From Neiella marina (lineage in GTDB: Bacteria > Pseudomonadota > Gammaproteobacteria > Enterobacterales > Neiellaceae): a stretch of DNA of 64,000 nucleotides. The notes under the pieces are model-generated. The model was not told the DNA's origin and searched no databases. It was given only the letters and a program-made list of their open reading frames with translations. Location of the stretch: NCBI RefSeq assembly GCF_002165625.1, contig NZ_NGNS01000001.1, positions 310,001-374,000 on the forward strand, in the 5' to 3' direction. Below are positions 1 through 8,245 of this stretch, in pieces (within the stretch, counting starts at the first letter, position 1; each line of letters begins with the position of its first letter). Position numbers and translations under genes: made by a program.

Positions 1-986
1 ATGAGGCCTTTCTCGTAGCCCATGCGATCCATGGTTTGGTCGCAAGCATCTACACAAGCACCACAGTTAATGCACTCGTACTGCAGGCCATTGCGAATAT
101 CTATACCCGTTGGGCAAACTTGAACGCACAGAACACAGTCAATGCAATCCCCCAGCCCAAGCTCTTTCGGATCTTTCTTGCGTGGCCGAGGGCCTCGTGC
201 CTCACCACGTGTCGCGTCGTAACTGACAGTGAAGGTATCTTGGTCAAACATCACTGATTGGAAACGTGCATATGGGCACATGTGTAAGCATACCGTTTCA
301 CGCATCCAGCCAGCGTTACCATAGGTAGCAAGAGTAAAAAAGAAAGTCCAAAAGTAAGGCCAGAACGTCATATCGCCGGTAAAGAAACCGAGAAACGAAG
401 CATGGCTACCCCAAAAATAGGCAACAAACGTCAACGCCGTGAACAACGAAAAGCCAACCCAACAGGCGTGCTTGGCGGTTTTGCGCCACACCTTATTAAA
501 ATCCCACGGCAACTCATCCAGCCGCATGCGCTTATTGCGCGGCCCTTCGAACTTTTCTTCAAACCATATGAAGATGAAAGTCCAAACCGTTTGCGGGCAC
601 CAATAACCGCACCAAACTCGACCCAAGAAAGTGGTAAAGAAAAACAGTGAGAAAGCCGCAATAATGAAGACAAACGCCAGCAGCATTAAGTCTTGCGGCC
701 AAATGGTTAGCCCAAATAAATGAAACTGACGATGAGCAAAATCGAGAAAAACTGATTGGCGGCCATCAATATGGATCCATGGCAACAGCATAAAGCTGAC
801 CATCATGACCCAATTCATGCGGTTACGAAGCGTTTGATAGACACCCTCCACGGCCCGGACATAAATTCGGTGACGTGGTCGGTGCTTTTCTTGCTTAGCG
901 CCGCGACGGCCGCTAACTTTCACTTTATTATCTTTACTATGAATTTGTTTTACCGGAATTTTCTGCTCTGAATTTGACTCAGACAT
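1..986 (-). CDS. ccoG: Cytochrome c oxidase accessory protein CcoG (FixG/RdxA), partial
   Basis: This is the N-terminal ~328 residues of a gene running off the left edge. CcoG is a membrane iron-sulfur protein needed for assembly and copper reduction of the cbb3 cytochrome oxidase. The reading frame shows a basic N-terminus, several hydrophobic segments, the membrane motif CGYWCPQTVW, ETVCLHMCPYARF, and then two ferredoxin-like clusters (DCIDCVLCVQVCP and CINCGACVDACD). Two ATGs are adjacent (starts at 989 and 986); an AGGA core lies 4 and 7 bases upstream respectively, so I chose the second. The expected ccoNOPQ oxidase genes are not visible on this side of the gene. Identity is secure from the motifs. 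Confidence 0.95.
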   Translation of the reverse strand, partial: MSESNSEQKIPVKQIHSKDNKVKVSGRRGAKQEKHRPRHRIYVRAVEGVYQTLRNRMNWVMMVSFMLLPWIHIDGRQSVFLDFAHRQFHLFGLTIWPQDLMLLAFVFIIAAFSLFFFTTFLGRVWCGYWCPQTVWTFIFIWFEEKFEGPRNKRMRLDELPWDFNKVWRKTAKHACWVGFSLFTALTFVAYFWGSHASFLGFFTGDMTFWPYFWTFFFTLATYGNAGWMRETVCLHMCPYARFQSVMFDQDTFTVSYDATRGEARGPRPRKKDPKELGLGDCIDCVLCVQVCPTGIDIRNGLQYECINCGACVDACDQTMDRMGYEKGL

Positions 987-1135
987 CATCTCGTCCTGAT
1001 TCTGGTTTGGCCTGCTGCTAGTCAGGGCTTGGCAAGCACAGCATAATAGTTATTGTAGAGAGCGTTACGGATTTTCCGCAGCTGCTGATTATATTCGCAT
1101 TTGCTGAAATACCCCATGCATGGATCAAGTGAAAG

Positions 1136-1495
1136 ATGAAAAAAGTTATGCTGTGGATGTTGGTTATCATACTACTGATGCTAGCCGCGAAGAACGATCA
1201 AGTGCTTAAAAGCATCGGCGATAAACCACAGCAATGGTTCGCAGTGATCAAGGCACACATTGCCGGGGTGGCAGAATACCAGCAACAAGATTTCATTGAT
1301 GCCTTGGATAAACACCGTATGCCGCTCTCGCCACGAGAGCGTAACTACGTGACAAACATTAGTAAAAGTAGTGGCGATCTGCTGATGTTTATGAACCGCC
1401 ATTGTGATCAAGATGGCGGCCATTTGGTGTTGGAAGATCAACACCTTACTCTGGTGTGCGATACCGCCAGACAACTCGTTTTTTTGGATGAATAA
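1136..1495 (+). CDS. Small hypothetical protein with N-terminal membrane anchor
   Basis: 119 residues. One hydrophobic segment near residues 4-19 (LWMLVIILLMLAA) looks like a signal anchor; the rest is soluble with two cysteines (HCDQDGG and LVCDTA). I do not recognise the family. It lies immediately upstream of yihD: its TAA is followed by the yihD ATG after one base, so the two are probably co-transcribed and translationally coupled. It starts 150 bp from the divergent ccoG start, leaving room for a promoter. Start chosen at the first ATG after an in-frame stop; the ribosome site is weak. Confidence 0.6.
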   Translation: MKKVMLWMLVIILLMLAAKNDQVLKSIGDKPQQWFAVIKAHIAGVAEYQQQDFIDALDKHRMPLSPRERNYVTNISKSSGDLLMFMNRHCDQDGGHLVLEDQHLTLVCDTARQLVFLDE

Positions 1496-1496
1496 G

Positions 1497-1769
1497 ATGG
1501 CAATGACTCAACACAAAATTGAAGAATTTATCGATCTGCTCCGCGAGCACTGGTTGAAGAATCAAGATAAAGGCCTCACTCAATTGCTTCAGCGTTTGGC
1601 CGACGAGGCCGGTTGCGAACAAGCTCTCAGCGAAATCAGTGACGACACCTTGTTCTATCAACTGAAAATGGGAGAAACCAACAAAGATGAGATGATCCCA
1701 GGTATTGCCAAGGACTGTGAAGAAGATTTTAAGACTGCTTTGCTAAGAGCTCGCGGTGTTATTGAGTAA
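1497..1769 (+). CDS. yihD: YihD family protein (DUF1040)
   Basis: 90 residues, close to the E. coli YihD length. The C-terminal half carries the family signature: FYQLKMGETNKDEMIPGIAK followed by EEDFKTALLRARGVIE, nearly identical to the E. coli protein. The function of YihD is unknown. The start is placed at the ATG one base after the upstream gene's stop; a second in-frame ATG lies two codons on. In enterobacteria yihD sits near dsbA; here it is next to ccoG and a small membrane protein. Confidence 0.92.
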   Translation: MAMTQHKIEEFIDLLREHWLKNQDKGLTQLLQRLADEAGCEQALSEISDDTLFYQLKMGETNKDEMIPGIAKDCEEDFKTALLRARGVIE

Positions 1770-1777
1770 ATAATCAC

Positions 1778-1796
1778 CAACAAAGGCCGTTTGTTG
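1778..1796. terminator. Short hairpin after yihD
   Basis: CAACAAA / TTTGTTG with a five-base loop begins 8 bases after the yihD stop. There is no T-run after it on the plus strand, so it would be a weak terminator or an RNA-end hairpin. Confidence 0.3.
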
Positions 1797-1842
1797 AAAA
1801 GTTTCTGGCATTTACCCATAAAACTATTGTATACAATATCCA

Positions 1843-1970
1843 TCCGCACAAGGCGGGCAACAAACTGCAAACTACCGAACCAAAAACGATCTGCTTTAGT
1901 AGACGATCAGTAACAGGGACACACCTGTTCAGCAGTTTTAAGTAGGCTCTGTTTAAGGGCCTATTTTTTT
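1843..1970 (+). ncRNA. Possible small RNA ending in a Rho-independent terminator
   Basis: Between yihD and the exported gene at 2311 there is no credible frame but two stable hairpins. The first is AACAGG/CCTGTT with a six-base loop (1912-1929). The second is TAGGCTC/GGGCCTA followed by seven Ts (1943-1970), a textbook terminator. A TATACA-type -10 lies at 1830-1835 without a convincing -35. Either this is a ~130-nt sRNA or simply the yihD 3' UTR and terminator. A 26-base stretch near 1855-1880 is similar to sequence just beyond the ilvC terminator (5583-5608). Confidence 0.3.
1943..1970 (+). terminator. Rho-independent terminator
   Basis: The seven-pair stem TAGGCTC/GGGCCTA (one G-T pair) is followed directly by seven Ts. 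It would end transcription from yihD or from the putative small RNA. Confidence 0.75.
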
Positions 1971-2172
1971 GCCTAAATGAATCAACAAATAGGCCAATCG
2001 GCCTGAACTTTCCGACACAAAAAGACCATTTCCAATCGATTTAACAACTCACGATAGAGATAAATTTAAATTTTTTTACAATCGAAAATAAATAAAAAAC
2101 AGCCATCACATTGAATATTAAGAAATAATTACATGGTTAACCTGTTTCTAACGGTTCTTAATAAAAATTTAA

Positions 2173-2188
2173 CGTGACGAACATCACA
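2173..2188. promoter_or_regulatory. CRP-like site, distal
   Basis: CGTGA-N6-TCACA, one base from the CRP consensus TGTGA-N6-TCACA. Its centre is 33 bp (about three helical turns) upstream of a second, perfect site, so both would lie on the same DNA face upstream of the gene at 2311. Confidence 0.6.
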
Positions 2189-2205
2189 AAATGCTTGACT
2201 GATTT

Positions 2206-2221
2206 TGTGACATCAATCACA
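2206..2221. promoter_or_regulatory. CRP-like site, perfect consensus
   Basis: TGTGACATCAATCACA matches the CRP half-sites TGTGA/TCACA exactly. It lies about 90 bp before the start codon at 2311, a distance compatible with class I activation of a promoter whose -10 would be near 2274. Confidence 0.7.
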
Positions 2222-2310
2222 ATTCGTCACAACTTGATGACCACTACTGGTTGTTAAACAAACTTTTGAACGTTTAGTTTCAACTTAAATAATTATTGCT
2301 GAGGTTAATT

Positions 2311-2586
2311 ATGAAAACTGTTACTGCTGTTGCCGCCACTGTTGCTTTGTTCGCTGCTCCTACTTTCGCTTCACCTTCATTGAAGTTTGTTGCTGCTAAC
2401 GACAAAGTTGAAACTCAAGTTTGTATGACTGCTGCCCAACAAGGTATCCAAGCCGCTGACGCAATTGCCAAAGCAAACGGCATGAACAAATACCAAACTC
2501 GTTCACTGATCTGTAACGGCCGTCCAATCACAGCTTTCTCTCGCAAGTATCAGCAAAAAGCTGACACTGCAAAAGCCGAGTCTTAA
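2311..2586 (+). CDS. Small exported protein, DUF3718-like
   Basis: 91 residues with a clear Sec signal peptide (MKTVTAVAATVALFAAPTFA, cleavage after ASA-like TFA). The mature ~70 residues contain two cysteines (QVCMTAAQ and LICNG) that could form a disulfide, as in the DUF3718 group of marine gammaproteobacterial proteins; that assignment is from memory of the pattern and is tentative. GAGG lies 7 bases before the ATG. A TTG further upstream would spoil the signal peptide. Very Ala-rich codon use (GCT/GCC) and two CRP sites suggest strong, catabolite-controlled expression. Confidence 0.75.
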   Translation: MKTVTAVAATVALFAAPTFASPSLKFVAANDKVETQVCMTAAQQGIQAADAIAKANGMNKYQTRSLICNGRPITAFSRKYQQKADTAKAES

Positions 2587-2603
2587 TTACAGTCGACTGT
2601 AAT
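2586..2603. repeat. Perfect 18-bp palindrome after the stop codon
   Basis: ATTACAGTCGACTGTAAT is perfectly palindromic and begins on the last base of the preceding stop codon. It could be an operator or an RNA 3'-end hairpin without loop. No function is assigned. Confidence 0.4.
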
Positions 2604-2616
2604 ACATTACTCGCTC

Positions 2617-2650
2617 AGCTTAATGCCAGCCTCACCGGCTGGCATTAGCT
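2617..2650. terminator. Strong hairpin between convergent genes
   Basis: An 11-pair stem (TAATGCCAGCC/GGCTGGCATTA, loop TCACC) sits between the exported gene and the convergent ldhA. No T-run follows on either strand, so it may act as an RNA-end or Rho-dependent boundary. Confidence 0.5.
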
Positions 2651-2687
2651 CGAGGTAACACCATCCCCTTGTAAGCCGTCTTAGTCA

Positions 2688-3716
2688 TTAGCTGTTGTCC
2701 ACCACCTGCGGCGTTACTTCATTACCATTCTCTTTGCTATCACAAAATGCCACCGCATTGGCCAACGTAGTATCGGCAATGTTTTGCAGTGCTTCTTCGG
2801 TTAAGAAAGCCTGATGTCCGGTAAAAATAACATTGTGACACGCTGATAATCGTCGGAATACATCGTCCTGAATCACCTCTGCTGACAAGTCTTCAAAAAA
2901 CAAACTCTTTTCATGCTCATAGACATCGAGCGCCAATCCGCCGAGGGTGCCATTCTTTAACGCTTCCAAACAACTTTGGGTATCGACCAACTTGCCACGG
3001 CTAGTGTTAATCAACAGAGTCCCCTTTTGCATCTGACTAAATGCTGACCGGCCAATCATATAGGTGTTTTCCGGCGTAAGTGGGCAATGGAGGGTAATGA
3101 TGGTTGACTCGCGCAGCAACGTACTCAGGTTGACGTAATCAACCCCCATCGCCTTGGCTTCATCGCTTGGATATGGATCATAAGCTAGCAGCCGACAACC
3201 AAACCCTTTGAGGATCCGCAATGCCGCCAAGCCAATTTTGCCGGTGCCGATAACACCAGCGGTCTTGCCAAAGATGTTAATACCTGTCAGGCCCTCGAGA
3301 GAGAAGTTAGCATCTCGCGTTCGCTGATATGCTTTATGAATTCGCCGATTCAAGGTCATCATCAGAGCAATGGCATGTTCGGCAACCGCCTCTGGCGAGT
3401 ATGCCGGAACGCGATATACAGTGATGCCCAAACGAGCTGCCGCATCAAGGTCGACATTGTTGAACCCAGCGCAACGCATCAATATCGCCTTGACGCCAAA
3501 ACCCGCTAGTTCAGTCAACGTCGACGCGCCTAAATCATCATTAACAAAGGCGCAAACTGCATCGCTACCCTGTGCCAGGCCAGCTGTTTTTGCATCCAAA
3601 CTGGTATCAAAGTAATCCAGCTCAATGTCCTTTAAACCACTACTAGCTAGAGCGTGATTGCGGGTGTCGAAACTGACTCGGTCATAACGTTTTGCACTAA
3701 ATAAACAAATCTTCAC
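2688..3716 (-). CDS. ldhA: Fermentative D-lactate dehydrogenase (NAD+)
   Basis: 342 residues of the D-2-hydroxyacid dehydrogenase family, reducing pyruvate to D-lactate with NADH in the cytoplasm. It matches E. coli LdhA along its length: RCAGFNNVDLDAA, VPAYSPEAVAEHAIALMMTLNRR, the NAD-binding GVIGTGKIG, NTSRG, and the catalytic histidine in FTGHQAFLT near the C-terminus. The start is a GTG at 3716: AGGAG lies six bases upstream and the next residues (KICLFSAKRYD) align with the E. coli start. The frame stays open upstream but would run into the divergent gene. The divergent partner is an LrgA-type membrane protein. Confidence 0.95.
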   Translation of the reverse strand: MKICLFSAKRYDRVSFDTRNHALASSGLKDIELDYFDTSLDAKTAGLAQGSDAVCAFVNDDLGASTLTELAGFGVKAILMRCAGFNNVDLDAAARLGITVYRVPAYSPEAVAEHAIALMMTLNRRIHKAYQRTRDANFSLEGLTGINIFGKTAGVIGTGKIGLAALRILKGFGCRLLAYDPYPSDEAKAMGVDYVNLSTLLRESTIITLHCPLTPENTYMIGRSAFSQMQKGTLLINTSRGKLVDTQSCLEALKNGTLGGLALDVYEHEKSLFFEDLSAEVIQDDVFRRLSACHNVIFTGHQAFLTEEALQNIADTTLANAVAFCDSKENGNEVTPQVVDNS

Positions 3717-3815
3717 AAGCACTCCTGTTTGATTTGGCTGCTGTAAATAAAATTGATGCTGACTTAAAATTGATACGTATTTTAAAACAGTATCGTCTAA
3801 CCCATCACCACATTC

Positions 3816-4205
3816 ATGAAGCAAGTGACTCGACTCCAACAAACAGGGCAGCTCCTCATCGGACTTGGCATCATCTTGCTGATTCTGTGGCTGGGTAACC
3901 TGATTAGCTCGGCCACCGGCAACTATATTCCCGGTTCGATTATTGGCATGATTGTGCTCGCCACCTGCCTACAACTAAAAGTGATCCGTTTGGCTTGGGT
4001 TGAAGGGGCCGCCAATCAGTTTATTCGCTGGATGTCATTGTTATTTGTACCAATCGGCGTCGGCTTAGTTGATCAGCTTGGCGTGCTGAGTAATGCCCTA
4101 TTGGCCATTATCATCACCTGTGTATTTGCCACGTTGGCGCTACTCGCATTGGTCGGTTGGGGAGTGCAACTGACCTACAAGTCGTCGCAGCAGGATCGGT
4201 CATGA
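3816..4205 (+). CDS. CidA/LrgA family membrane protein
   Basis: 129 residues with four hydrophobic segments and the family signature IPGSIIGMIVLATCL near residue 38 and LLFVPIGVGL near 73. CidA/LrgA proteins were first described as holin-like; homologous pairs in Firmicutes are now known to carry pyruvate across the membrane. The stop overlaps the start of the partner gene (ATGA), so the two are one operon. It is divergent from ldhA over a 99-bp gap, which fits a role in pyruvate or lactate overflow better than lysis; that is inference. Confidence 0.9.
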   Translation: MKQVTRLQQTGQLLIGLGIILLILWLGNLISSATGNYIPGSIIGMIVLATCLQLKVIRLAWVEGAANQFIRWMSLLFVPIGVGLVDQLGVLSNALLAIIITCVFATLALLALVGWGVQLTYKSSQQDRS

Positions 4206-4888
4206 ATTGGGTTTACTTACCATTGACCATCGGCATTTACTGGCTGGCTTTACAGCTACATCGCCGTATCAAAACGCCACTGCTGAACCCTGTACTGGTG
4301 ACGCTGGCTGCGCTGGTCGCGTTATTGCTGCTAGCCGATATTCAGTATGCCGCTTACGATCAGTACAGCCATATACTGACTGACTTATTGCAACCTGCGG
4401 TTGTCGCACTTGGCGTCCCTCTGTACTTGCAAATTCACACGATCAAGCGGGACTTGCCGAAGATATTAGCCGCCGTGCTGATTGCGGTGATTGTCGCCGT
4501 CGGTTCAACGACGGCAATTGCCTTAGCGCTGGGGGCAAGTGCAGACATTGCAGCGTCGCTAGCCCCAAAATCGGTAACAACTCCAATCGCAGTGTTAATT
4601 TCAGAACAAATTGCCGCCCACCCATCGATCACAGCCATCGCCGTGATCATAACTGGCCTGGTGGGCTCTGTGGTTGGCATTCCATGGATGCAAGCACTGA
4701 ACATTCATCATCCGAAGGCACAAGGCATTGCCATGGGCGCTGCTTGTCACGCTCTGGGCACAGCTCGTATTGTTGAGCTTGGCGAAGAGCAGGGCGCCTA
4801 TTCAGCCCTCTCTCTTGTCTTTAGTGCCGTGTTTAGTGCCATGCTTTGCCCGCTATTGGTGCCACAAATCGTCTCGCTGATGAACTAG
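4202..4888 (+). CDS. CidB/LrgB family membrane protein
   Basis: 228 residues, polytopic, with the LrgB signature KSVTTPIAVLISEQI and a C-terminal GAACHALGTARIVELGEEQGAYSAL. It is the obligate partner of the preceding LrgA-like protein and overlaps it by four bases (ATGA), so the internal ATG at 4202 is the start; an in-frame extension upstream only re-reads the previous gene. No terminator is evident before the next gene. Confidence 0.92.
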   Translation: MNWVYLPLTIGIYWLALQLHRRIKTPLLNPVLVTLAALVALLLLADIQYAAYDQYSHILTDLLQPAVVALGVPLYLQIHTIKRDLPKILAAVLIAVIVAVGSTTAIALALGASADIAASLAPKSVTTPIAVLISEQIAAHPSITAIAVIITGLVGSVVGIPWMQALNIHHPKAQGIAMGAACHALGTARIVELGEEQGAYSALSLVFSAVFSAMLCPLLVPQIVSLMN

Positions 4889-4960
4889 TCTCAGAGTCAC
4901 CGCCGGTTGCCATGAGCAAGTGCAGCTATACTGCTGCTAGGTGACTATGAGGAGACTAGG

Positions 4961-5362
4961 ATGTCGAACTTTCAAATCGATTGGCATAACCGATACTCCG
5001 TTGTCTCGTTCAGCGGCGAGCTAAGCGCTACGGATATCAACGAAGCGAATATCGCCTTGCATCAAGATAAGCGCATTGCTACCCACATCGGCTCTTTGTG
5101 GGATTTCAGCGGCTCCACCATCACACCGAATGGCCCTATTGCAATTAACTTCGCAGTGGGGTTGGATGTCGCATCTTCGTTCATTATTCCAACCAAATTT
5201 GTCGCGCTCGTCGCTTGCTGTGAACCTATCGAACGCTTGTGTCAGCGTTACATAGATACCTGTCAGCAAGCCGGCAGCAGCTGGCAATGCCAAATCTTTA
5301 GCACGCGATCGAAGGCACAACACTGGTTAGACGCAGCAGCACTCGATCAGGCGAGTATTTGA
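4961..5362 (+). CDS. Hypothetical STAS-like cytoplasmic protein
   Basis: 133 residues with no signal peptide or membrane segment. The fold pattern (FQIDWHNRYSVVSFSGELSATDINEA... LWDFSGSTITP) resembles SpoIIAA/STAS-like proteins, but I cannot name a family. GAGGAG lies 10 bases before the ATG. It follows the lrgAB-like pair by 72 bp in the same direction and could be co-transcribed. Confidence 0.65.
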   Translation: MSNFQIDWHNRYSVVSFSGELSATDINEANIALHQDKRIATHIGSLWDFSGSTITPNGPIAINFAVGLDVASSFIIPTKFVALVACCEPIERLCQRYIDTCQQAGSSWQCQIFSTRSKAQHWLDAAALDQASI

Positions 5363-5418
5363 AGCAATACCGGCTATGGATTCTGGCAGTTTTTTGCTTG
5401 AGTGAGCTTGGGATTTTT

Positions 5419-5563
5419 TAGGCAAAGACGTGAAGGAATACGAAGAGTATTTCGAGCCTTCTTTGCCTTGTTAGTTGGCTTTAAATTGAGGCATTTTCAC
5501 GAAGGAATAGTGGGCCTATTTCGAGTGGAAATAACGAAGAGTTAAAGCCAAATAACAGGCAAA
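5419..5563. repeat. Nested inverted-repeat block downstream of the STAS-like gene
   Basis: Two related hairpin modules lie side by side. The first pairs AGGCAAAG..GAAGG with CCTTC.TTTGCCT around an inner GAATAC/GTATT dyad (5419-5470). The second has outer arms TTTGCCT.GTTA.TTGGCTTTAA and its complement ending at 5563, enclosing GAAGGAATAG and CTATTTCGAG. The words GAAGGAATA and TATTTCGAG occur in both modules, so this looks like a duplicated palindromic unit. No open frame covers it. Confidence 0.6.
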
Positions 5564-5587
5564 AAAAAGCCCAACACAAGGTTGGGC
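5561..5587 (-). terminator. Rho-independent terminator of ilvC
   Basis: GCCCAAC/GTTGGGC with a five-base loop, followed on the minus strand by eight Ts, 29 bases after the ilvC stop. Confidence 0.9.
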
Positions 5588-5615
5588 AACATACTACAAA
5601 CTACCGACAGTCAGG

Positions 5616-7103
5616 TCACTGAGAAACTTCTACAATCCGTTTCATGTCGGTCATGTACCCACGTAGGGTCTTACCGACAATCTCGATAGGGTGGTTGCGA
5701 GTGGCTTCGTTTACTTCTTCCAAACGCATGTTGTCCACACTATTGCTCTCAAATTCAATCCCTTTACCAATGACTTCAGTAGTCAGGTTAGGCATGAGCT
5801 TTTCGCGCAGCAGCGGCACGGCAGCGTGTGAGAACAGGTAGTTGCCATATTCGGCAGTATCTGAAATCACCACGTTCATTTCGTACAGTTTGCGGCGAGC
5901 AATGGTGTTTGCAATTAGTGGGGTCTCGTGGAGCGACTCATAGTAAGCCGACTCTTCGATGATGCCGGCGTCGACCATGGTTTCGAAGGCCAGCTCTACG
6001 CCCGCTTTGATCATCGCTACTAGCAGAATGCCTTTGTCGAAGAACTCTTGCTCATCGATTTCAACATCACACTCAGCGGCTTTTTCAAAGCTGGTTTCGG
6101 CTGTTTCTTCGCGCCACTTCAACAAGTTTGCATCGTCGTTTGCCCAATCTTCCATCATGGTGCCAGAGAATTCACCGGCGATAATGTCATCCATGTGTTT
6201 TTGGAATAATGGAGCGAGTAATTCCTTCAACTCTTCAGCCAAATCATAAGCTTTGATTTTAGCTGGGTTGCTCAGGCGGTCCATCATCAAGCTGATGCCA
6301 CCAATCTTGAGCGCTTCAGTCACAGTTTCCCAACCGTACTGAATCAATTTTGCGGCGTAGGCTGAGTCCATGCCGTCGGCTACCATTTTCTCGTGGCCGA
6401 GAATCGCGCCGGTTTGCAGCATGCCACACAAAATGGTTTGTTCGCCCATCAGGTCAGATTTAACTTCTGCCACGAAAGAAGACGACAATACGCCAGCACG
6501 GTCACCACCAGTTGCAGATGCCCAAGCTTTGGCTATGTCGTAGCCCATGCCTTGAGGGTCATTCTCTGGGTGAACAGCAATCAACGTAGGGACACCGAAA
6601 CCACGCTTATATTCTTCACGTACTTCAGAGCCTGGGCACTTCGGAGCAACCATCACTACAGTGAGGTCTTCACGAATTTGCATGCCCTCTTCAACGATGT
6701 TGAAGCCGTGGGAGTAACCCAAAGTTGCGCCTTGCTTCATCAGCGGCATAACCGTTTCAACAACGTTAGTGTGTTGCTTATCTGGCGTCAGGTTGCACAC
6801 CAGATCCGCAGTTGGGATCAGTTCTTGATAAGTACCAACGGTAAAACCGTTGTCAGTGGCTTGCTGCCACGATGCGCGCTTTTCTTTAATGGCAGCTTCA
6901 CGCAGGGCGTAGCTAACATCCAGACCAGAGTCACGCATATTCAAACCTTGGTTCAGGCCTTGGGCGCCACAACCAACGATTACGACTTTCTTTCCTTTGA
7001 GGACGTTGCAGCCATCTGCAAATTCGTCACGTTTCATGAAGCGACACACGCCAAGCTGAGCGAGTTGTTGTCTCAGGTTAAGGGTGTTGAAGTAGTTCGC
7101 CAT
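5616..7103 (-). CDS. ilvC: Ketol-acid reductoisomerase (NADP+), class II
   Basis: 495 residues, the long class II form with two C-terminal knotted domains. It converts acetolactate or acetohydroxybutyrate to dihydroxy acids in valine, isoleucine and leucine synthesis, using Mg2+ and NADPH. Visible are the Rossmann motif [15 protein letters not shown] near residue 40, the substrate/metal region [26 protein letters not shown] and the second-domain [13 protein letters not shown]. The start ([14 protein letters not shown]) equals the E. coli one. It is divergent from its own activator ilvY, the standard gammaproteobacterial arrangement, and is followed by a terminator. Confidence 0.98.
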   Translation of the reverse strand: MANYFNTLNLRQQLAQLGVCRFMKRDEFADGCNVLKGKKVVIVGCGAQGLNQGLNMRDSGLDVSYALREAAIKEKRASWQQATDNGFTVGTYQELIPTADLVCNLTPDKQHTNVVETVMPLMKQGATLGYSHGFNIVEEGMQIREDLTVVMVAPKCPGSEVREEYKRGFGVPTLIAVHPENDPQGMGYDIAKAWASATGGDRAGVLSSSFVAEVKSDLMGEQTILCGMLQTGAILGHEKMVADGMDSAYAAKLIQYGWETVTEALKIGGISLMMDRLSNPAKIKAYDLAEELKELLAPLFQKHMDDIIAGEFSGTMMEDWANDDANLLKWREETAETSFEKAAECDVEIDEQEFFDKGILLVAMIKAGVELAFETMVDAGIIEESAYYESLHETPLIANTIARRKLYEMNVVISDTAEYGNYLFSHAAVPLLREKLMPNLTTEVIGKGIEFESNSVDNMRLEEVNEATRNHPIEIVGKTLRGYMTDMKRIVEVSQ

Positions 7104-7184
7104 GGTAATAAATTCCTCAATTTCGACGAGGCCATTCTAGAGATCCTTAGTGATTTCGTAAAATGACATATTTTCAAGACTATG

Positions 7185-7199
7185 TTTCAATATATGAAA
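7185..7199. promoter_or_regulatory. Probable IlvY operator
   Basis: TTTCA-N5-TGAAA inverted repeat in the 112-bp ilvC-ilvY intergenic region. LysR-type activators bind T-N11-A dyads in this position; in E. coli IlvY binds the shared region and activates ilvC with its inducer. Assignment is by position and symmetry. Confidence 0.5.
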
Positions 7200-7215
7200 T
7201 GATTTATTTGGGAGC

Positions 7216-8106
7216 ATGGTGTTGGACATCCGTTCTTTGAGAATGTTCTGCCACTTGGCAACAAGCCTACATTTCGGTCAAACCAGCAGCGCCATGCACG
7301 TCAGCGCGCCTACTTTAAGCCGAACCATTCAACGATTGGAAGAAGAAGTGGGGGATGCGTTGTTTAGTCGTGACAACCGTCGTGTTGCGCTGACCGATGC
7401 TGGTCAAAAGTTCCTTCTGTTTGCTCAGCGAGTCCTGCTCGACTGGCAAGATTTAGAGCACCAACTGTCAGCGGAGCATCAAGCGCTTAGTGGGCAGATT
7501 CATATTTATTGTTCGGTCACCGCGAGCTATTCATTTCTCTATGACTTGCTCAACGATTTTCGCCACCAACACCCTGGCGTCGATATCAAACTCAGCACTG
7601 GCGATCCGGCCGATGCCCTAGATTGGGTGAAAGAGGGCACCGCTGATATTTCGATTACCGCCAAACCCGACAAGCTATCGAGCGGTTTGGTGTTTCAAAA
7701 GCTCGGTGACGCGCCGCTTCAGATGGTCGGCCCAATCGTGCCATGCCAAGTGAGCCAACAACTTGCCACTGACGATATTGACTGGGAGCAATTGCAATAC
7801 ATTCTTCCTGAACGCGGTTTGGCCCGCACCCGACTCGACAAATGGTGTAAAAGTCTTGGTTTTAAACCTCAAGTTCATGCTGAAGTATCCGGCCATGAGG
7901 CCATTGTTTCGATGGTGGCGTTAGGTTTGGGGGTAGGGCCTGTGCCATTACCAGTACTGAAAAACAGTCCGTTGCGCAGCAATATTAGAGTGCTGCAATT
8001 ACCAAAGTCATTTGGCCCTTTCGAGGTAGGCTTGTGCAGCAGCAAACGGGGTTTGCAAGATCCTAAGGTTGCTGCGTTTTGGGCGCTGGCAAAAGCGACC
8101 CCATAG
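7216..8106 (+). CDS. ilvY: HTH-type transcriptional activator IlvY
   Basis: 296-residue LysR-family regulator: N-terminal winged helix (LHFGQTSSAMHVSAPTLSRTIQRLEEEVGDALFSRDNRRVALTDAG read in pieces) and a C-terminal effector domain with IYCSVTASYSFL and GHEAIVSMVALGLGVGP, both typical of IlvY. It activates ilvC in response to acetohydroxy acids. The start may be ATG 7216 or TTG 7222; GGGAG at 7210-7214 is only one base from the ATG but seven from the TTG, and the TTG would give M-DIRSLR like the E. coli protein. Confidence 0.95.
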   Translation: MVLDIRSLRMFCHLATSLHFGQTSSAMHVSAPTLSRTIQRLEEEVGDALFSRDNRRVALTDAGQKFLLFAQRVLLDWQDLEHQLSAEHQALSGQIHIYCSVTASYSFLYDLLNDFRHQHPGVDIKLSTGDPADALDWVKEGTADISITAKPDKLSSGLVFQKLGDAPLQMVGPIVPCQVSQQLATDDIDWEQLQYILPERGLARTRLDKWCKSLGFKPQVHAEVSGHEAIVSMVALGLGVGPVPLPVLKNSPLRSNIRVLQLPKSFGPFEVGLCSSKRGLQDPKVAAFWALAKATP

Positions 8107-8183
8107 CAATGGCATCATGGTCAACGTCAATTGACTCGACGAATCGACAGCAAAGTTGATCCACTGCAAAAATCGAGAAACAG

Positions 8184-8198
8184 CAATGGTTATCATTG
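8184..8198. promoter_or_regulatory. Possible Fur box, distal
   Basis: AATGGTTATCATT resembles the Fur core AATGATAATCATT (11 of 13). It lies about 60 bp upstream of a stronger candidate. Confidence 0.4.
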
Positions 8199-8245
8199 GC
8201 AACTTCTGACGTATTCATTGATCAGAATCATGGAAACCTACATAT

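Noticed and set aside
402-971. Short open frames on both strands
   Set aside because: They are shadows of the ccoG reading frame, which is confirmed by its cysteine motifs.
3717-3842. 42-codon upstream extension of ldhA
   Set aside because: It overlaps the divergent gene start and lacks similarity; GTG 3716 has a good ribosome site and aligns with E. coli LdhA.
6393-7166. 257-codon open frame on the plus strand
   Set aside because: It is antisense to ilvC; the protein has no domain and ilvC is certain.
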